Positions 1 to 8,765 are shown, counted from the first letter of the stretch. The stretch is 64,000 bases of DNA from an uncultured Lachnospiraceae bacterium (GCA_947570615.1 CANOVJ010000014.1:1-64000); one strand, 5' to 3'. Notes: generated by a model from the sequence alone, not told the origin. Made by a program: numbers and translations.

Positions 1-900
1 ACTTCAAGGACCTGCAGTCCGCTGTCGTCCTGAAGCTCACGGCGGAACTGAAAGTATCTTTCCCCGCATACCGAAAGGTGTTCAGTAAGGTCACCACCCA
101 GACTTCTTTAAAACTTCTGGATGCGCATCCCCTTGCACAGGAGCTTCTCGCCGCACCAAAGGAGACGGTGGTGGAAATGATCCGTTCCACAGCACGCTTT
201 GGGGAAAAGTACGCCCTGGCAAAATATGACGCCCTGCATGCCGCCGCAGAGGATGCAGCTGTTTTCGGGCGTGCCCTTCACAGCAACGCCCTCCGGATCC
301 GGCTGTATATAAAACTCTACCGGGAATATCAGGAGCATCTGGACAGCATGCTCGAAGAACTGCATAAAGCTGTCGAAAGGCTGGAAGGAACGCCGGTCCG
401 TGACCGTATCTCCCTTCTCCAGACCCTGCCGGGTGTCAGTTTCCTGAGTGCGGTCGTCCTGATCGCGGAAATGGGCTCCTTTGACCTGTTTTCCTCACCC
501 AAAAAACTTTATGCTTACTTTGGGATGGATCCCGGTGTAAATGATTCCGGCAAGTTCCATGGGGACAGGATCCATATGTCCAAGCGGGGCTCTAGCCTTG
601 CCAGGCGTATCCTGCATATGGCCGCCATCAACAACCTAAAAGTAGATAAAGCAGCAAATACGCCCGTGAACCCGGTCATTTACGATTATTACATCCGTAA
701 ATGTGCCGGCAAGAAAAAGATCGTTGCTGTCGGTGCTGTCATGCACAAGATCTGTAACACTATCTTCGCCATGCTCCGGGATAATAAGCCCTTTGAGTTC
801 ATCACACCGGAAGAACACTGTCAGCGTTATGCAGCAATGCACCCAGGATCTGTGGATACCGCTGCCTGATGGGGATCGGGACCCAATTTTAAAAATCCCA
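1..900 (+). mobile_element. IS110-family insertion sequence, right part only
   Basis: The 3' part of an IS110-family element enters from the left edge. It carries the C-terminal two thirds of the transposase and a short AT-rich tail. The exact right end cannot be fixed from one copy because IS110 elements usually lack terminal inverted repeats. The family is known to use a bridge RNA encoded in an element end; any such RNA upstream of the transposase would lie outside the window. The element abuts the 3' end of an orphan ABC ATPase gene on the other strand without visibly breaking it. Confidence 0.8.
3..869 (+). CDS. IS110-family transposase, partial (N-terminus off window)
   Basis: The reading frame is open to the left edge, so the GTG at 78 is internal rather than a start. 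The visible part is the end of the RuvC-like (DEDD) region, a helical linker, and a complete Transposase_20 domain. The latter shows an HhH-like LLQTLPGVSFLSAVVL segment (about 120 residues after the GTG), then YAYFGMDPG, NDSGK with the conserved serine, and MSKRGSSLARRIL. Serine and DEDD residues act together in strand exchange in this family. No frameshift is seen, so the visible half could be functional; the N-terminal DEDD motifs cannot be checked. Identification is firm, subgroup is not. Confidence 0.9.
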   Translation, partial: FKDLQSAVVLKLTAELKVSFPAYRKVFSKVTTQTSLKLLDAHPLAQELLAAPKETVVEMIRSTARFGEKYALAKYDALHAAAEDAAVFGRALHSNALRIRLYIKLYREYQEHLDSMLEELHKAVERLEGTPVRDRISLLQTLPGVSFLSAVVLIAEMGSFDLFSSPKKLYAYFGMDPGVNDSGKFHGDRIHMSKRGSSLARRILHMAAINNLKVDKAANTPVNPVIYDYYIRKCAGKKKIVAVGAVMHKICNTIFAMLRDNKPFEFITPEEHCQRYAAMHPGSVDTAA

Positions 901-973
901 TAATAATAGGTTTATTAAGGTTACCCTTTTTTACATTAGCTGCTTGAAAAAAAATTTTTAAACATTTTTTATT
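870..973. other. AT-rich intergenic stretch between IS110 transposase and ABC ATPase
   Basis: About 100 bp of AT-rich sequence holding the right end of the insertion sequence and the 3' flank of the minus-strand ATPase gene. A-tracts and T-tracts near 946-970 could end transcription from either side, but no strong GC hairpin is present. No gene is visible. Confidence 0.4.
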
Positions 974-2098
974 TTACCTATTGACATTTCTTAGCTGGAC
1001 TTTCTCCGGGATGATCCTCACCTGTGTGTTTTTGTGGAACAGGAAAACCTTCCGGGGCTTTAAGGAAAACCTCACCGTCCCGCCCTGCGGATCCACATTG
1101 CTTTCCGTGCCGACAATCGCCCGGACAGCAGGGTTTGCAGATGCCGGATGGGCGCAGACCACGCTGATATCCCGGCCCATCACCTCCACACCGCGAAGCT
1201 CACAGACCAGGGGGCCGTCCTCCTGGAGCGCAAAGCCCTCCGGCCTTATCCCCACATACACCTCCTGATCGCATACGCCGGGCGCATCCAGCACGGCATC
1301 CTTCCCCAGATACAGTCTGCCCTCCCGGATAACTCCCTCAAACACATTGATGGGGGGCGTTCCCAGAAATCTGGCCACAAACAGATTCACTGGTTCGTCA
1401 TAAACCTCCTGGGGCCTGCCGATCTGCTGTACAATTCCATCCTTCATCACCACGATGCTGTCGGAAATGCTCATGGCCTCCTCCTGATCGTGCGTCACAA
1501 AAATGGTGGTGATCCCTGTCTGTCTCTGAATCCTCCTGATCTCCTCCCTGGTCTGCAGACGCAGCCGGGCGTCCAGATTTGAGAGCGGCTCGTCCAGCAA
1601 AAGCACCCGGGGCATCTTCACCAGCGCCCTGGCGATGGCCACCCTCTGCTGCTGGCCGCCGGAGAGCTCGCCGGGCCTGCGGTCCATCAGTTCGTCGATC
1701 TGAACCAGCCTGGCGGCCTCCCCGGCCTTCTCCAGCATCTCCTCCTTTGAGAGCCTGTCCTTTCCCTTCAGATTCTGGAGGGGAAAGAGAATATTCTGCA
1801 AAACCGTCAGATGGGGATACAATGCATAGTTCTGAAACACCAGCCCGATCCCCCTGTTCTCCGGGGGCAGGTCGGTCACATCGTCCCCGCCAAAAAAGAT
1901 CCGGCCGCTGGTGGGCTTTAACAGACCGCTGATCAGATTCAGAGTCGTACTCTTTCCACATCCGGAGGGGCCTAACAGGCCGATCAGCTTCCCGTCCGGG
2001 ATCTCAAAGGAAAAATCGTTGACTGCGATCACATCCTCGCGGTTCTTTCTTCCTCTGCCCGGGAATTTCTTCGTCAGATTCTGTAAAACAACCTTCAT
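974..2098 (-). CDS. Sugar-type ABC transporter ATP-binding protein (UgpC/MalK-like), orphan
   Basis: A 374-residue cytoplasmic ATPase of the carbohydrate-uptake (CUT1) type. Walker A is GPSGCGKST near residue 43, the Q-loop is VFQNYALYPH, the signature is LSGGQQQR, Walker B is VLLLDEPLSNLDA, and the switch is THDQEEA. A TOBE-type C-terminal domain follows from about residue 240, as in MalK, MsmK and UgpC. No permease or solute-binding gene lies beside it, so it probably energises transporters encoded elsewhere, as MsmX-type ATPases do. The N-terminal region has a basic insertion (GRGRKNRED) between strand 1 and Walker A. A good SigA promoter precedes it. A second, MsmX-like ATPase is at 10076-11185; the two are only moderately similar. 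Confidence 0.9.
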   Translation of the reverse strand: MKVVLQNLTKKFPGRGRKNREDVIAVNDFSFEIPDGKLIGLLGPSGCGKSTTLNLISGLLKPTSGRIFFGGDDVTDLPPENRGIGLVFQNYALYPHLTVLQNILFPLQNLKGKDRLSKEEMLEKAGEAARLVQIDELMDRRPGELSGGQQQRVAIARALVKMPRVLLLDEPLSNLDARLRLQTREEIRRIQRQTGITTIFVTHDQEEAMSISDSIVVMKDGIVQQIGRPQEVYDEPVNLFVARFLGTPPINVFEGVIREGRLYLGKDAVLDAPGVCDQEVYVGIRPEGFALQEDGPLVCELRGVEVMGRDISVVCAHPASANPAVRAIVGTESNVDPQGGTVRFSLKPRKVFLFHKNTQVRIIPEKVQLRNVNR

Positions 2099-2132
2099 CT
2101 CTAAACCATACCCCCTTCAAAGCTTTTCACAC

Positions 2133-2161
2133 ATTATACTTTAAAAAACAGGGGATGTCCA
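2133..2161 (-). promoter_or_regulatory. SigA promoter of the ABC ATPase gene
   Basis: On the minus strand TGGACA is followed after 17 nt by a perfect TATAAT, ending about 35 bp before the start codon at 2098. Confidence 0.65.
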
Positions 2162-2208
2162 TAATCGGGCCGGGAAGATTTTTCCTGTGTTTTTTGCTGA
2201 AAAGCATG

Positions 2209-2230
2209 AAAAAGCCGCCCGCGGGCGGCT
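2209..2230 (-). terminator. Rho-independent terminator after the LytTR regulator gene
   Basis: A perfect 18-bp GC palindrome (2213-2230, AGCCGCC arms) followed on the minus strand by a T-run lies 3-25 bp after the response-regulator stop codon. It closes the kinase-nfeD-floA-regulator operon. Confidence 0.85.
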
Positions 2231-2233
2231 CCT

Positions 2234-2977
2234 TCACGCAAACATTTTTTTGATTTCCTCATAGCTTCGCGCCGTCATCAGCGCCGTCTCGTCCGTGTCC
2301 TTAAACCGCACCACCCAGGTCCATCTTCCGTAGGGCTCGATCCGGACAATCTTCGACACATTGATGATATAGGACTTGTGGCAGCGCATAAATTCCCCGC
2401 CGCCAAGCTTCTCCTCGATATCGGTCAGGGAGATGGAGGTTTTATACCGCTCCGATCCTGTGACGATGCTGGTATACCCCTCCATTCTCTCCACCAGGAT
2501 GATCTCCTGCGTATCCAGCAGGCAGATCTGTTCCTTTCCTCTGATGAAAAGCTTGTTTTTATAATGCTGCGGTCTGCTCACTTTGTCCGGGAGGCTCTCC
2601 GGCGCGCCGTCCGCTTTCACACTGCTTCTGATGCGGTCCAGGGTCCTCACCACCCGTTCCATGTTGAAGGGTTTCACCAGATAGTCGAACGCGTAGATTT
2701 CAAAGGCTCCCGCCATGAATTCGCTGTGGGCCGTGGCAAAGATCACCTTCAGGTCAGGATTCAGCTCCGTGAGGACGCGGGCGCACTCCAGGCCGCTTTC
2801 CCCCTTTAAGTCGATATCCATGAACACCACATCGGGCCTGTATTTCGTGAAATCCACCACCGCGCCGGAGAAGTCCCCGCTCTGCGAAACCACCTGATAA
2901 TCCGGCTGCTTTTCCACCATCCTCTCAAGAAGCCTTCTGATCTCCGGCTCGTCGTCAATCAGCATCACCTTTATCAT
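2234..2977 (-). CDS. LytTR-family response regulator
   Basis: 247 residues: an N-terminal receiver domain (acidic pair Asp8-Asp9, likely phospho-acceptor Asp54 in FMDID, conserved Lys in DYLVKPF near residue 104) and a C-terminal LytTR DNA-binding domain from about residue 140 (ILVERMEGYTSIV, then MRCHKSYIINVSKI). It starts with GGAGGG 5 nt before the ATG and sits 39 bp after floA. The histidine kinase that begins the same operon is the obvious partner. LytTR regulators usually bind pairs of roughly 9-bp direct repeats; no target could be assigned. Odd context: the kinase and regulator genes are separated by nfeD and floA. Confidence 0.93.
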   Translation of the reverse strand: MIKVMLIDDEPEIRRLLERMVEKQPDYQVVSQSGDFSGAVVDFTKYRPDVVFMDIDLKGESGLECARVLTELNPDLKVIFATAHSEFMAGAFEIYAFDYLVKPFNMERVVRTLDRIRSSVKADGAPESLPDKVSRPQHYKNKLFIRGKEQICLLDTQEIILVERMEGYTSIVTGSERYKTSISLTDIEEKLGGGEFMRCHKSYIINVSKIVRIEPYGRWTWVVRFKDTDETALMTARSYEEIKKMFA

Positions 2978-3016
2978 TGCATCCCTCCATACCGCTCCCC
3001 TGGCCGGATGCGGCGA

Positions 3017-3979
3017 TCAGCCCTCCGTCCTGTTACGGGCCCAGGCGTCGGCCCCTGTTCCAATGCTCTTTTTCATCTCCGTGTCCGCCAGCACATTCTG
3101 CAGCCTGTAATAATCCGCCACCCCGATATGTCCTTCCCGGAGCGCCTGCGCCATAGCCCTTGGGATCTCGGCTTCGGCCTGCACCACCGCGGCCCGCATT
3201 TCCTGTTCGAGAGCCACCGCCATCGCCCGGCGCTCCTCGGCCCTGGCCTGTGCGATCTTGTTATCCGCCTCGGCCTGCAGGCTCTGTAAGTTGGCTCCCA
3301 CGTTTCTTCCTATATCAATATCCGCAATATCTATGGAAATAATCTCATAGGCCGTGCCGGAATCCAGTCCCTTTTCCAGAATCAGCTTTGAAATCTCATC
3401 AGGGTTTTCCAGAACCTCGTCGTGGCTTTTGGAGGATCCCACCGTAGTTACGATACCCTCTCCAATCCTGGCGAGCACCGTGGCCTCCCCCGCCCCGCCG
3501 ATGAGACGTTCAATATTGGTCCTCACCGTGACTCTGGCCTTCACCAGCAGCTCGATACCGTCCTTGGACACCGCCGAGATCAGGGGCGTCTCCACCACCT
3601 TGGGGGTGACGCTCATCTTCACCGCCTCAAATACATTGCGCCCTGCAAGATCGATGGCGGAGGCCTTCTCAAAGGATAAATCCATCCCTGCCCGCTGAGC
3701 CGCGATCAGGGCGTTGACCACTCTGTCCACATCGCCACCCGCCAGTAGATGCGCCTCCAGCTGGTTTACCTTTACATCCAGTCCCGCCTTGGTCGCCTTG
3801 ATCAGCGGGAAAATAATCTTTGCAGGGGCTACTCTTCGGAGCCGCATCCCCACCAGGTTGAAGATCCCCACCTTTACGTTGGCCGCAATCGCCGAAATCC
3901 ACAGACCCACGGGTACAAACGCGAAAAACAGCACCACCAGAAGGCCTACCACACATAATAAAACAATCTGTCCTACCAT
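3017..3979 (-). CDS. floA: Flotillin-like protein FloA
   Basis: A bacterial flotillin of 320 residues, near the usual FloA size of about 330. One N-terminal hydrophobic segment (first 30 residues) anchors it. A PHB/SPFH-type core follows ([44 protein letters not shown]), then an Ala/Glu/Arg-rich coiled coil ([18 protein letters not shown] and onward). Flotillins organise ordered membrane microdomains and need an NfeD partner, which is the gene just upstream. I chose the ATG at 3979 because GAGGGAG lies 3 nt before it; the ATG four codons upstream has no ribosome site. Placement between a sensor kinase and its regulator is unusual. Confidence 0.93.
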   Translation of the reverse strand: MVGQIVLLCVVGLLVVLFFAFVPVGLWISAIAANVKVGIFNLVGMRLRRVAPAKIIFPLIKATKAGLDVKVNQLEAHLLAGGDVDRVVNALIAAQRAGMDLSFEKASAIDLAGRNVFEAVKMSVTPKVVETPLISAVSKDGIELLVKARVTVRTNIERLIGGAGEATVLARIGEGIVTTVGSSKSHDEVLENPDEISKLILEKGLDSGTAYEIISIDIADIDIGRNVGANLQSLQAEADNKIAQARAEERRAMAVALEQEMRAAVVQAEAEIPRAMAQALREGHIGVADYYRLQNVLADTEMKKSIGTGADAWARNRTEG

Positions 3980-4057
3980 ATTCTCCCTCATTTCTGCGCG
4001 GCTGATCCCTAAGGGCGCTGCATCTGCCGCGCTGACGCGGCGCCGCTTTCTGTCTCT

Positions 4058-4534
4058 CTATCTTTCCCTGACCATCAGTCTGTTCTCATTGATCCGGCTG
4101 ATAACGATCCGGCTTCCCTTCTTAATATATGGCCCCTCCGAAAAAATATCCAGCTCAATCCCCTCGAAGTCGCCCTTCCCCGCAGGCCTTAAATCGGTGG
4201 ACGCGGTTCCTTCCTTTTTCAGCAGATATTCCAGATCCGAAGCGCTGATGGGCGATCCCTCCTTTAAGTCCTCGTCCAGCACAATGGGCGATCTGAATTT
4301 TTTTCGGGAGAGAAGCCCGAGCATGACTGCCATCAGGATTCCCAGTGCCACAATGACCACCACCGTGATGAAAATCCCCGCCTCTATCGTATCCGCCGTC
4401 AGGAAGATCCCCGCCACCAGACAGATAATTCCCGAAATTCCCGGCGCGCCGAAGCCCGGAACCACCATCTCAATCCCCACCAGCACAAAGCCCGTCACCA
4501 GCAATACGATACCAATCACCATAATCCAGTCCAA
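4058..4534 (-). CDS. NfeD-family membrane protein, short form
   Basis: 158 residues with three or four membrane helices in the first 85 (VIGIVLLVTGFVLVGIEMV, then GISGIICLVAGIFLT and ITVVVIVALGILMAVMLGL). An OB-fold NfeD C-terminal domain ends in GSRIVISRINENRLMVRE. This is the short class without the ClpP-like protease domain. NfeD proteins pair with stomatin/flotillin proteins, and floA is the next gene. The likely start is TTG at 4534, immediately after the kinase TAG, using AAGGAGGTGA inside the end of the kinase gene; an ATG four codons later is the alternative. The coupling suggests co-translation with the kinase. Confidence 0.88.
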   Translation of the reverse strand: MDWIMVIGIVLLVTGFVLVGIEMVVPGFGAPGISGIICLVAGIFLTADTIEAGIFITVVVIVALGILMAVMLGLLSRKKFRSPIVLDEDLKEGSPISASDLEYLLKKEGTASTDLRPAGKGDFEGIELDIFSEGPYIKKGSRIVISRINENRLMVRER

Positions 4535-5266
4535 CTATCCCTTCACCTCCTTTGCAAAACGGACGGTAAATACCGTCTCCTCCTCGTCGGAATCCACCTG
4601 GATTGTGCCGCCGTTTTCCTTCAGGATCTCCGACACAATGTAAAGCCCCATACCGTGTCCTTCCTCCCTTTTCGTGGTAAAACCCTGTCTGAATATGATC
4701 CCCCTCCTCTCCGGGGGGATCCGCGGCCCGTTGTTGGAGATCGAAAACAGATAGCAGTCCCTCTCCTCGTTTATCTCCAGCGTCATCCTCCGGTTTTCCT
4801 CTTTCTCCTGCAGCGCCGTCACCGCGTTGTCGATCAGATTCGAGAGCACCTTGCACAGCTCCCAGGGCTCCACCTTAAGCTCCTTCAGATTGGATTTGAC
4901 CTCCACATAAAAATCTGTATCCTGGGCGCTGGCCGTTCCCATCTTCGCCATCAGCAACGCGTTCACCGCCGGGATGGAGGTGCGGATCGCCCTACCGACC
5001 TTCATCATATCCCGGTAGACAGGCTCCAGATAATCGTGAAGCTCCTCGTATTCCCCCAGCTCCATCATGCCGTACACGATCTGGAGATGGTTCAGATAGT
5101 CGTGTCTCTGCTCCCGCAGCCGGGTATTGAGCTCCTGCACCCGGTAAAAGCTCTCCGCCAGCGCTTCATAATGTCTCTTGAGCTTCTCATACAGCATCAG
5201 AACCCATATAAGACACAGCATCAGCACCACTCCCACCACAAGGCAGAAGATCAGGCCGCTGTTCAT
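4535..5266 (-). CDS. AgrC/NatK-type sensor histidine kinase, small
   Basis: About 243 residues. A single N-terminal membrane helix (first 28 residues) is followed by a Spo0B-like dimerisation region with the H-box RHDYLNHLQ near residue 57. A HATPase domain follows with N-box LSNLIDNAVTAL and G-box GHGMGLYIVSEIL. This is the kinase class that pairs with LytTR regulators. With one helix and no extracellular loop it has no obvious ligand pocket, so it may sense the membrane or its flotillin/NfeD neighbours; that is inference. ATGs at 5272 and 5266 are both possible; GGAGG is 8 nt before the second and only 2 nt before the first, so 5266 is preferred. Confidence 0.9.
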   Translation of the reverse strand: MNSGLIFCLVVGVVLMLCLIWVLMLYEKLKRHYEALAESFYRVQELNTRLREQRHDYLNHLQIVYGMMELGEYEELHDYLEPVYRDMMKVGRAIRTSIPAVNALLMAKMGTASAQDTDFYVEVKSNLKELKVEPWELCKVLSNLIDNAVTALQEKEENRRMTLEINEERDCYLFSISNNGPRIPPERRGIIFRQGFTTKREEGHGMGLYIVSEILKENGGTIQVDSDEEETVFTVRFAKEVKG

Positions 5267-5388
5267 GGACATCGCCTCCTTTGGCTTTACTTGCTTTTAC
5301 TATATCAGAAATTCCGGTTCAGGGAACAGGAATTCTCCCAAATATACATTTTCCCCGTCAAAATGACAACGAGCCCCTCTTTTCCATA

Positions 5389-5417
5389 TTGACGGCTCCG
5401 GGAGTTTTTATTACAAT
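5389..5417 (+). promoter_or_regulatory. SigA promoter of the MATE exporter gene
   Basis: TTGACG, 17-nt spacer, TACAAT, about 55 bp before the MATE start codon, in the divergent interval with the kinase operon. Confidence 0.7.
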
Positions 5418-5471
5418 AGGCATTACTACTTTGGGAAGGGGCCCGCGCACTGTCCGGGCCGGGAGGATTTT

Positions 5472-6872
5472 ATGTGGAAAACGTTTAAGAAGAAGTTTAT
5501 CGGAGACAGGAGCTTTTACCGTTATGTGATATTCCTGGCGCTGCCCATGATCATCCAGAACGCCATCACCAGCTTTGTGAGCTTTCTGGACAATATCATG
5601 GTGGGACAGGTGGGAACGGAGCAGATGTCCGGGGTGGCCATCGTCAACCAGCTTATGTTTGTCTTTAATATCTGTGTTTTCGGAGGCGCGTCCGGAGCCG
5701 GTATTTTTGGCACCCAGTTTTTTGGAAAAGGGGACTATGAGGGACAGAAGTATACCTTCCGGTTCAAGATCTTTATCAGCGCTCTGATCGCAGGCGCAGC
5801 CCTTGCGCTCTTTTGCCTTTGCGGCGACAAGCTGATCTCTCTGTATCTGAGCGACAGCGGAGAGGTGGGGGATATCGCCCTGGCCCTGAAATATGGAAGG
5901 GAATACCTGGCAATCATGACCATCGGCCTCATCCCCTTCGCCCTGGGACAGTCCTATATCAGCACCATACGCGAAACCGGACAGACCTTCGTGCCCATGC
6001 TGGCCGGCGTGGCCGCGGTGCTCACCAACCTGGTGCTGGATTACATACTGATCTTTGGCGCATTCGGAATTCCCGCTCTGGGCGTGCGCGGAGCCGCCAT
6101 CGCAACGGTGATCGCCCGCTTTATCGAAGTTTTCATCGTGGTGATCTGGACCCACTGCCATAAAGCGAAAAATCCCTATATCGTGGGAGCGTACGCCGGA
6201 TTTAAGATTCCCCGTTCTGTTCTGAAGGGAATCCTGATCAAGGGCTCCCCCCTGATGGTCAACGAGATGCTCTGGGCCTGCGGCATGGCCGTGATCTCCC
6301 AGTGCTACGCGGCCCGGGGTCTGGAGGTGGTGGCCGCACAGAATATCTCCTCCACCATCAGCAATCTGTTCAACATCGTTTATATCCAGCTGGGCGGCTG
6401 TATCTCCATCGTGGTGGGACAGCTCCTGGGGGCCGGTAAGACCGGGGAGGCCAGGGACGCCGACAACAAGATGATCTTTTTCAGCGTTTTCTGCTGCACC
6501 TGCATTTCCGCCCTTATGATTGTGGTGGGACGGTTCTTTCCCTCCATATATAATACGCAGGAGAGCATCAGGGAGCTGGCCCGCACCTTCATCCTGATCG
6601 CCGCCCTTGTGATGCCCCTGTGCGCCTACTCTCACTGTGCGTACTTTACCCTGCGCTCAGGCGGCAAGACCGTCGTCACCTTCATCTTTGACAGCGTTTA
6701 CACCTGGGTCCTGGTGATCCCCTTCGCCTGGGTTCTGGCCAACCGGACAGCCCTTCCCGTATCCATGGTCTTTTTCCTGGTACAGTTTACGGAGATCTTC
6801 AAGGTGGCCCTTGGACACTTCATGGTAAAGAGCGGCGTCTGGATACAGAATATCGTGGAGGACAAACAATAA
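5472..6872 (+). CDS. MATE-family multidrug/Na+ antiporter
   Basis: A 466-residue inner-membrane exporter with about 12 helices in two MatE halves. The first half begins after a short basic tail (YRYVIFLALPMIIQNAITS) and holds SFLDNIMVGQVGTEQMSGVA; the second starts near residue 240 (ILIKGSPLMVNEMLWACG). Length is normal for the family. GGGAGG precedes the ATG. It is monocistronic: its own promoter lies upstream and tadA converges 13 bp beyond its stop. Substrate cannot be predicted from sequence; MATE proteins exchange organic cations or drugs for Na+ or H+. Confidence 0.93.
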   Translation: MWKTFKKKFIGDRSFYRYVIFLALPMIIQNAITSFVSFLDNIMVGQVGTEQMSGVAIVNQLMFVFNICVFGGASGAGIFGTQFFGKGDYEGQKYTFRFKIFISALIAGAALALFCLCGDKLISLYLSDSGEVGDIALALKYGREYLAIMTIGLIPFALGQSYISTIRETGQTFVPMLAGVAAVLTNLVLDYILIFGAFGIPALGVRGAAIATVIARFIEVFIVVIWTHCHKAKNPYIVGAYAGFKIPRSVLKGILIKGSPLMVNEMLWACGMAVISQCYAARGLEVVAAQNISSTISNLFNIVYIQLGGCISIVVGQLLGAGKTGEARDADNKMIFFSVFCCTCISALMIVVGRFFPSIYNTQESIRELARTFILIAALVMPLCAYSHCAYFTLRSGGKTVVTFIFDSVYTWVLVIPFAWVLANRTALPVSMVFFLVQFTEIFKVALGHFMVKSGVWIQNIVEDKQ

Positions 6873-6885
6873 AGCATTCGCGCGC

Positions 6886-7392
6886 TCATCCGTTCTCCTC
6901 TGCCTCCAGAGCTTTCCTCCGCTCCTTTTCCTGCCTGTTGCGCACACGCAGATCCTTAAAAAAATCGGTCAGGAGCTGAGCGCATTCTTCCTCCAGAATG
7001 CCTCTCACGGCCCTGACCTGATGGTTAAACGCGCTCACCTCCAGAAGGTTTAAGACAGAGCCGCAGCATCCCGCCTTGGGATTCATGGCTCCCATCACCA
7101 CCTGGTCGATACGGGCCTGCACGATGGCTCCGGCGCACATCTGGCAGGGCTCCAGCGTCACATAAAGGGTACATCCCTCCAGCCGCCAGTCCCCCATCTT
7201 CTTACTGGCCCGGTTGATGGCGGTTATCTCCGCATGGGCCAGCGTATTCTTGTCCGTATTCCTGCGGTTATACCCCCGTCCGATGATCCTCCCCTCATAC
7301 ACGATCACACAGCCGATGGGCACCTCCCCGAGGGCCGCCGCTTTCCTGGCCTGCCTGATGGCCTCCTTCATGTACTTCTCCTGCTCTGTCAT
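6886..7392 (-). CDS. tadA: tRNA-specific adenosine deaminase TadA
   Basis: 168 residues. TadA converts adenosine-34 of tRNA-Arg(ACG) to inosine. The zinc/catalytic motif HAEITAI is followed by PCQMCAGAI, and VPIGCVIV precedes them, all in the expected order. The ATG at 7392 is chosen because GGAGGAGA lies immediately upstream; an in-frame TTG ten codons earlier lacks a site. The C-terminus is a Lys/Arg/Glu-rich tail (VRNRQEKERRKALEAEE). The gene is divergent from the SRP RNA gene. In Bacillus tadA, scr and dnaX are neighbours; here tadA and the SRP RNA remain adjacent but dnaX is absent. Confidence 0.95.
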   Translation of the reverse strand: MTEQEKYMKEAIRQARKAAALGEVPIGCVIVYEGRIIGRGYNRRNTDKNTLAHAEITAINRASKKMGDWRLEGCTLYVTLEPCQMCAGAIVQARIDQVVMGAMNPKAGCCGSVLNLLEVSAFNHQVRAVRGILEEECAQLLTDFFKDLRVRNRQEKERRKALEAEENG

Positions 7393-7415
7393 CTTCTCCT
7401 CCGTGCTTTTCGCTC

Positions 7416-7444
7416 TTGACAAAGATCCGAAATATCATTATACT
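7416..7444 (+). promoter_or_regulatory. Strong SigA promoter of the SRP RNA gene
   Basis: Perfect TTGACA, 17-nt spacer and TATACT, placing transcription start near 7451, about 10 nt before the predicted mature SRP RNA. Confidence 0.85.
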
Positions 7445-7451
7445 GACAATA

Positions 7452-7640
7452 GTTTTATTTTGAGGGAAGCCGTCATGGCCGCCCTGTGTCGGTGGTGTCT
7501 GACGATTGGGTCCTGCGCAATGGGTGTCCGTGAACCGTGTCAGGTTGGGAACAAAGCAGCACTAAACGGAATTTCCCATGTGCCGCAGGGGCGCCTGGTC
7601 CGAGCTTACCATGCAGGTAACGCGTGGCGGTTTCCCTGAG
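7452..7640 (+). ncRNA. ffs: Signal recognition particle RNA (scRNA/4.5S)
   Basis: The conserved Ffh-binding hairpin is visible at about 7539-7561 (GTCAGG, then GGAA, then AGCAGC), with the flanking CCGTGAACC-like segment of bacterial SRP RNAs upstream. The inner helix pairs CCTGCGC (about 7512) with GCCGCAGG. A 12-bp closing helix pairs AGGGAAGCC (about 7463) with GGCGGTTTCCCT (ending 7637), giving a mature RNA of roughly 175 nt, a long form with extra 5' and 3' domain. The RNA recruits ribosome-nascent-chain complexes with Ffh to the membrane. Ends are inferred from pairing and promoter position. Confidence 0.9.
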
Positions 7641-7687
7641 AATAAAGCCTCTGAAAGCAAACGGCGGCTTTGTCCCGCCGCTGGCCT

Positions 7688-8704
7688 CTATATCTCCACT
7701 CTCCGCATATAATATCCGAATTTTCCGTTTTCCACAGGGCCGCTGCACTCGAAGCCCTCAAATCCAAACATCACCGCTACCATCTTTTCTCTCTCAAAGT
7801 AGGTACCCGGCACTCCCAGATAAAAACAGATCTCGCCTCCGGTTCCGATCTCCTCGTCAGGTCCAAGGAGCAGATGCCTGTAGTTGTAAAACCCGTGGAG
7901 CAGAAAGCTGTTATTGACCAGTCGCTGATAAGGCCCCTGTAAAATTCCAAAATCCCTGGGTTCTATGGACAGATACATCCTCTCGTCCCCGAAAGGGTGT
8001 ATGCCCTTATAATTCCGGCAAAGCTGCTCCCACTTCGCGCCCATCGCTCCCCCAAAAGGATTTTTCCGGATATCGTTCGCGGAAGGCCCCGGAAGATATC
8101 CGCCCGGCCTGTGGGATTCATCCTCCCTCTCCCGCGATTGCACGACGGGTTCTCTCTCCTGCGCCTGCGCCGCAAAAACAGCGGCAGTTTCCTTTGTTCC
8201 GGCCTGCACGGCGCAGGCCGGACGCGTTTCCTCTCCCTGCCCGCGTCGCACAGAGGAAACGGCAGGCGTATCCCCGGTTCGAGTCTGCGCGCAGGGCGCT
8301 TCTCTCTCCAGCGCACGGATTCTGTCCGGCTCCTGCCAGTAACCGGCTATCCACCGGTCTGTGCCTGGGCGGATCACAATCCCACACAGCTCCTGGCCGT
8401 CAAATTCCTTTCCCCCCAGGCGCGCCCTTCCTCCGGAAAAAGGAATACTTCTTCCGGCCCCTCCGCTCCCGCCTTTCAGCGCAACGCTTCCCCAGGGCAG
8501 CTCTCTGTTTTTCAGGACGAGAAACAGAGCGGCTTCGCCGTCCGCCAATCCCTCCGCACCCTTTATATGTATGTCCAGCCTGCAGGCATCCCGATCCCGG
8601 GAAATCCTGACAAATCCCGCGGACGCCAGCTTTACGCCATCCCCGAACAAGGACAGATAAACGATTTTCTTTTCAAATAAAAACAACCTTATCCCTCCCA
8701 ACAA
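7688..8704 (-). CDS. Lachnospiraceae family protein, possibly DUF6128
   Basis: 338 residues in three parts. The N-terminal part is beta-rich, about 125 residues (FLFEKKIVYLSLFGDGVKLASAGFV, later ELCGIVIRPG). A low-complexity Ala/Arg/Glu/Gln linker spans about 130-215. The conserved C-terminal domain includes WEQLCRNYKGIHPFGDERM, LSIEPRDFGILQG, NNSFLLHGFYNYRHLLLG and EICFYLGVPGTYFEREKMVA. The C-terminal pattern resembles what I recall as DUF6128, a family without known function; this match is from memory and unverified. There is no signal peptide or membrane segment, so it is probably cytoplasmic. A GC hairpin at about 7663-7682 follows the stop. Confidence 0.7.
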   Translation of the reverse strand: MLGGIRLFLFEKKIVYLSLFGDGVKLASAGFVRISRDRDACRLDIHIKGAEGLADGEAALFLVLKNRELPWGSVALKGGSGGAGRSIPFSGGRARLGGKEFDGQELCGIVIRPGTDRWIAGYWQEPDRIRALEREAPCAQTRTGDTPAVSSVRRGQGEETRPACAVQAGTKETAAVFAAQAQEREPVVQSREREDESHRPGGYLPGPSANDIRKNPFGGAMGAKWEQLCRNYKGIHPFGDERMYLSIEPRDFGILQGPYQRLVNNSFLLHGFYNYRHLLLGPDEEIGTGGEICFYLGVPGTYFEREKMVAVMFGFEGFECSGPVENGKFGYYMRRVEI

Positions 8705-8765
8705 TCATGTATTATTGTATTCGGCAATAAGGTTGTTCATTCCATCAGAAGATATTTTACGAAGA

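Noticed and set aside
4655..5392. Long plus-strand ORF opposite the sensor kinase
   Set aside because: His/Gln/Arg-rich shadow of the kinase frame; no ribosome site and no domain.
5358..6635. 425-codon minus-strand ORF opposite the MATE gene
   Set aside because: Gly/His/Asp-rich antisense shadow of a clear membrane protein gene.
7641..7687. dnaX or recR remnant after the SRP RNA
   Set aside because: No coding similarity seen; the next gene converges from the other strand.
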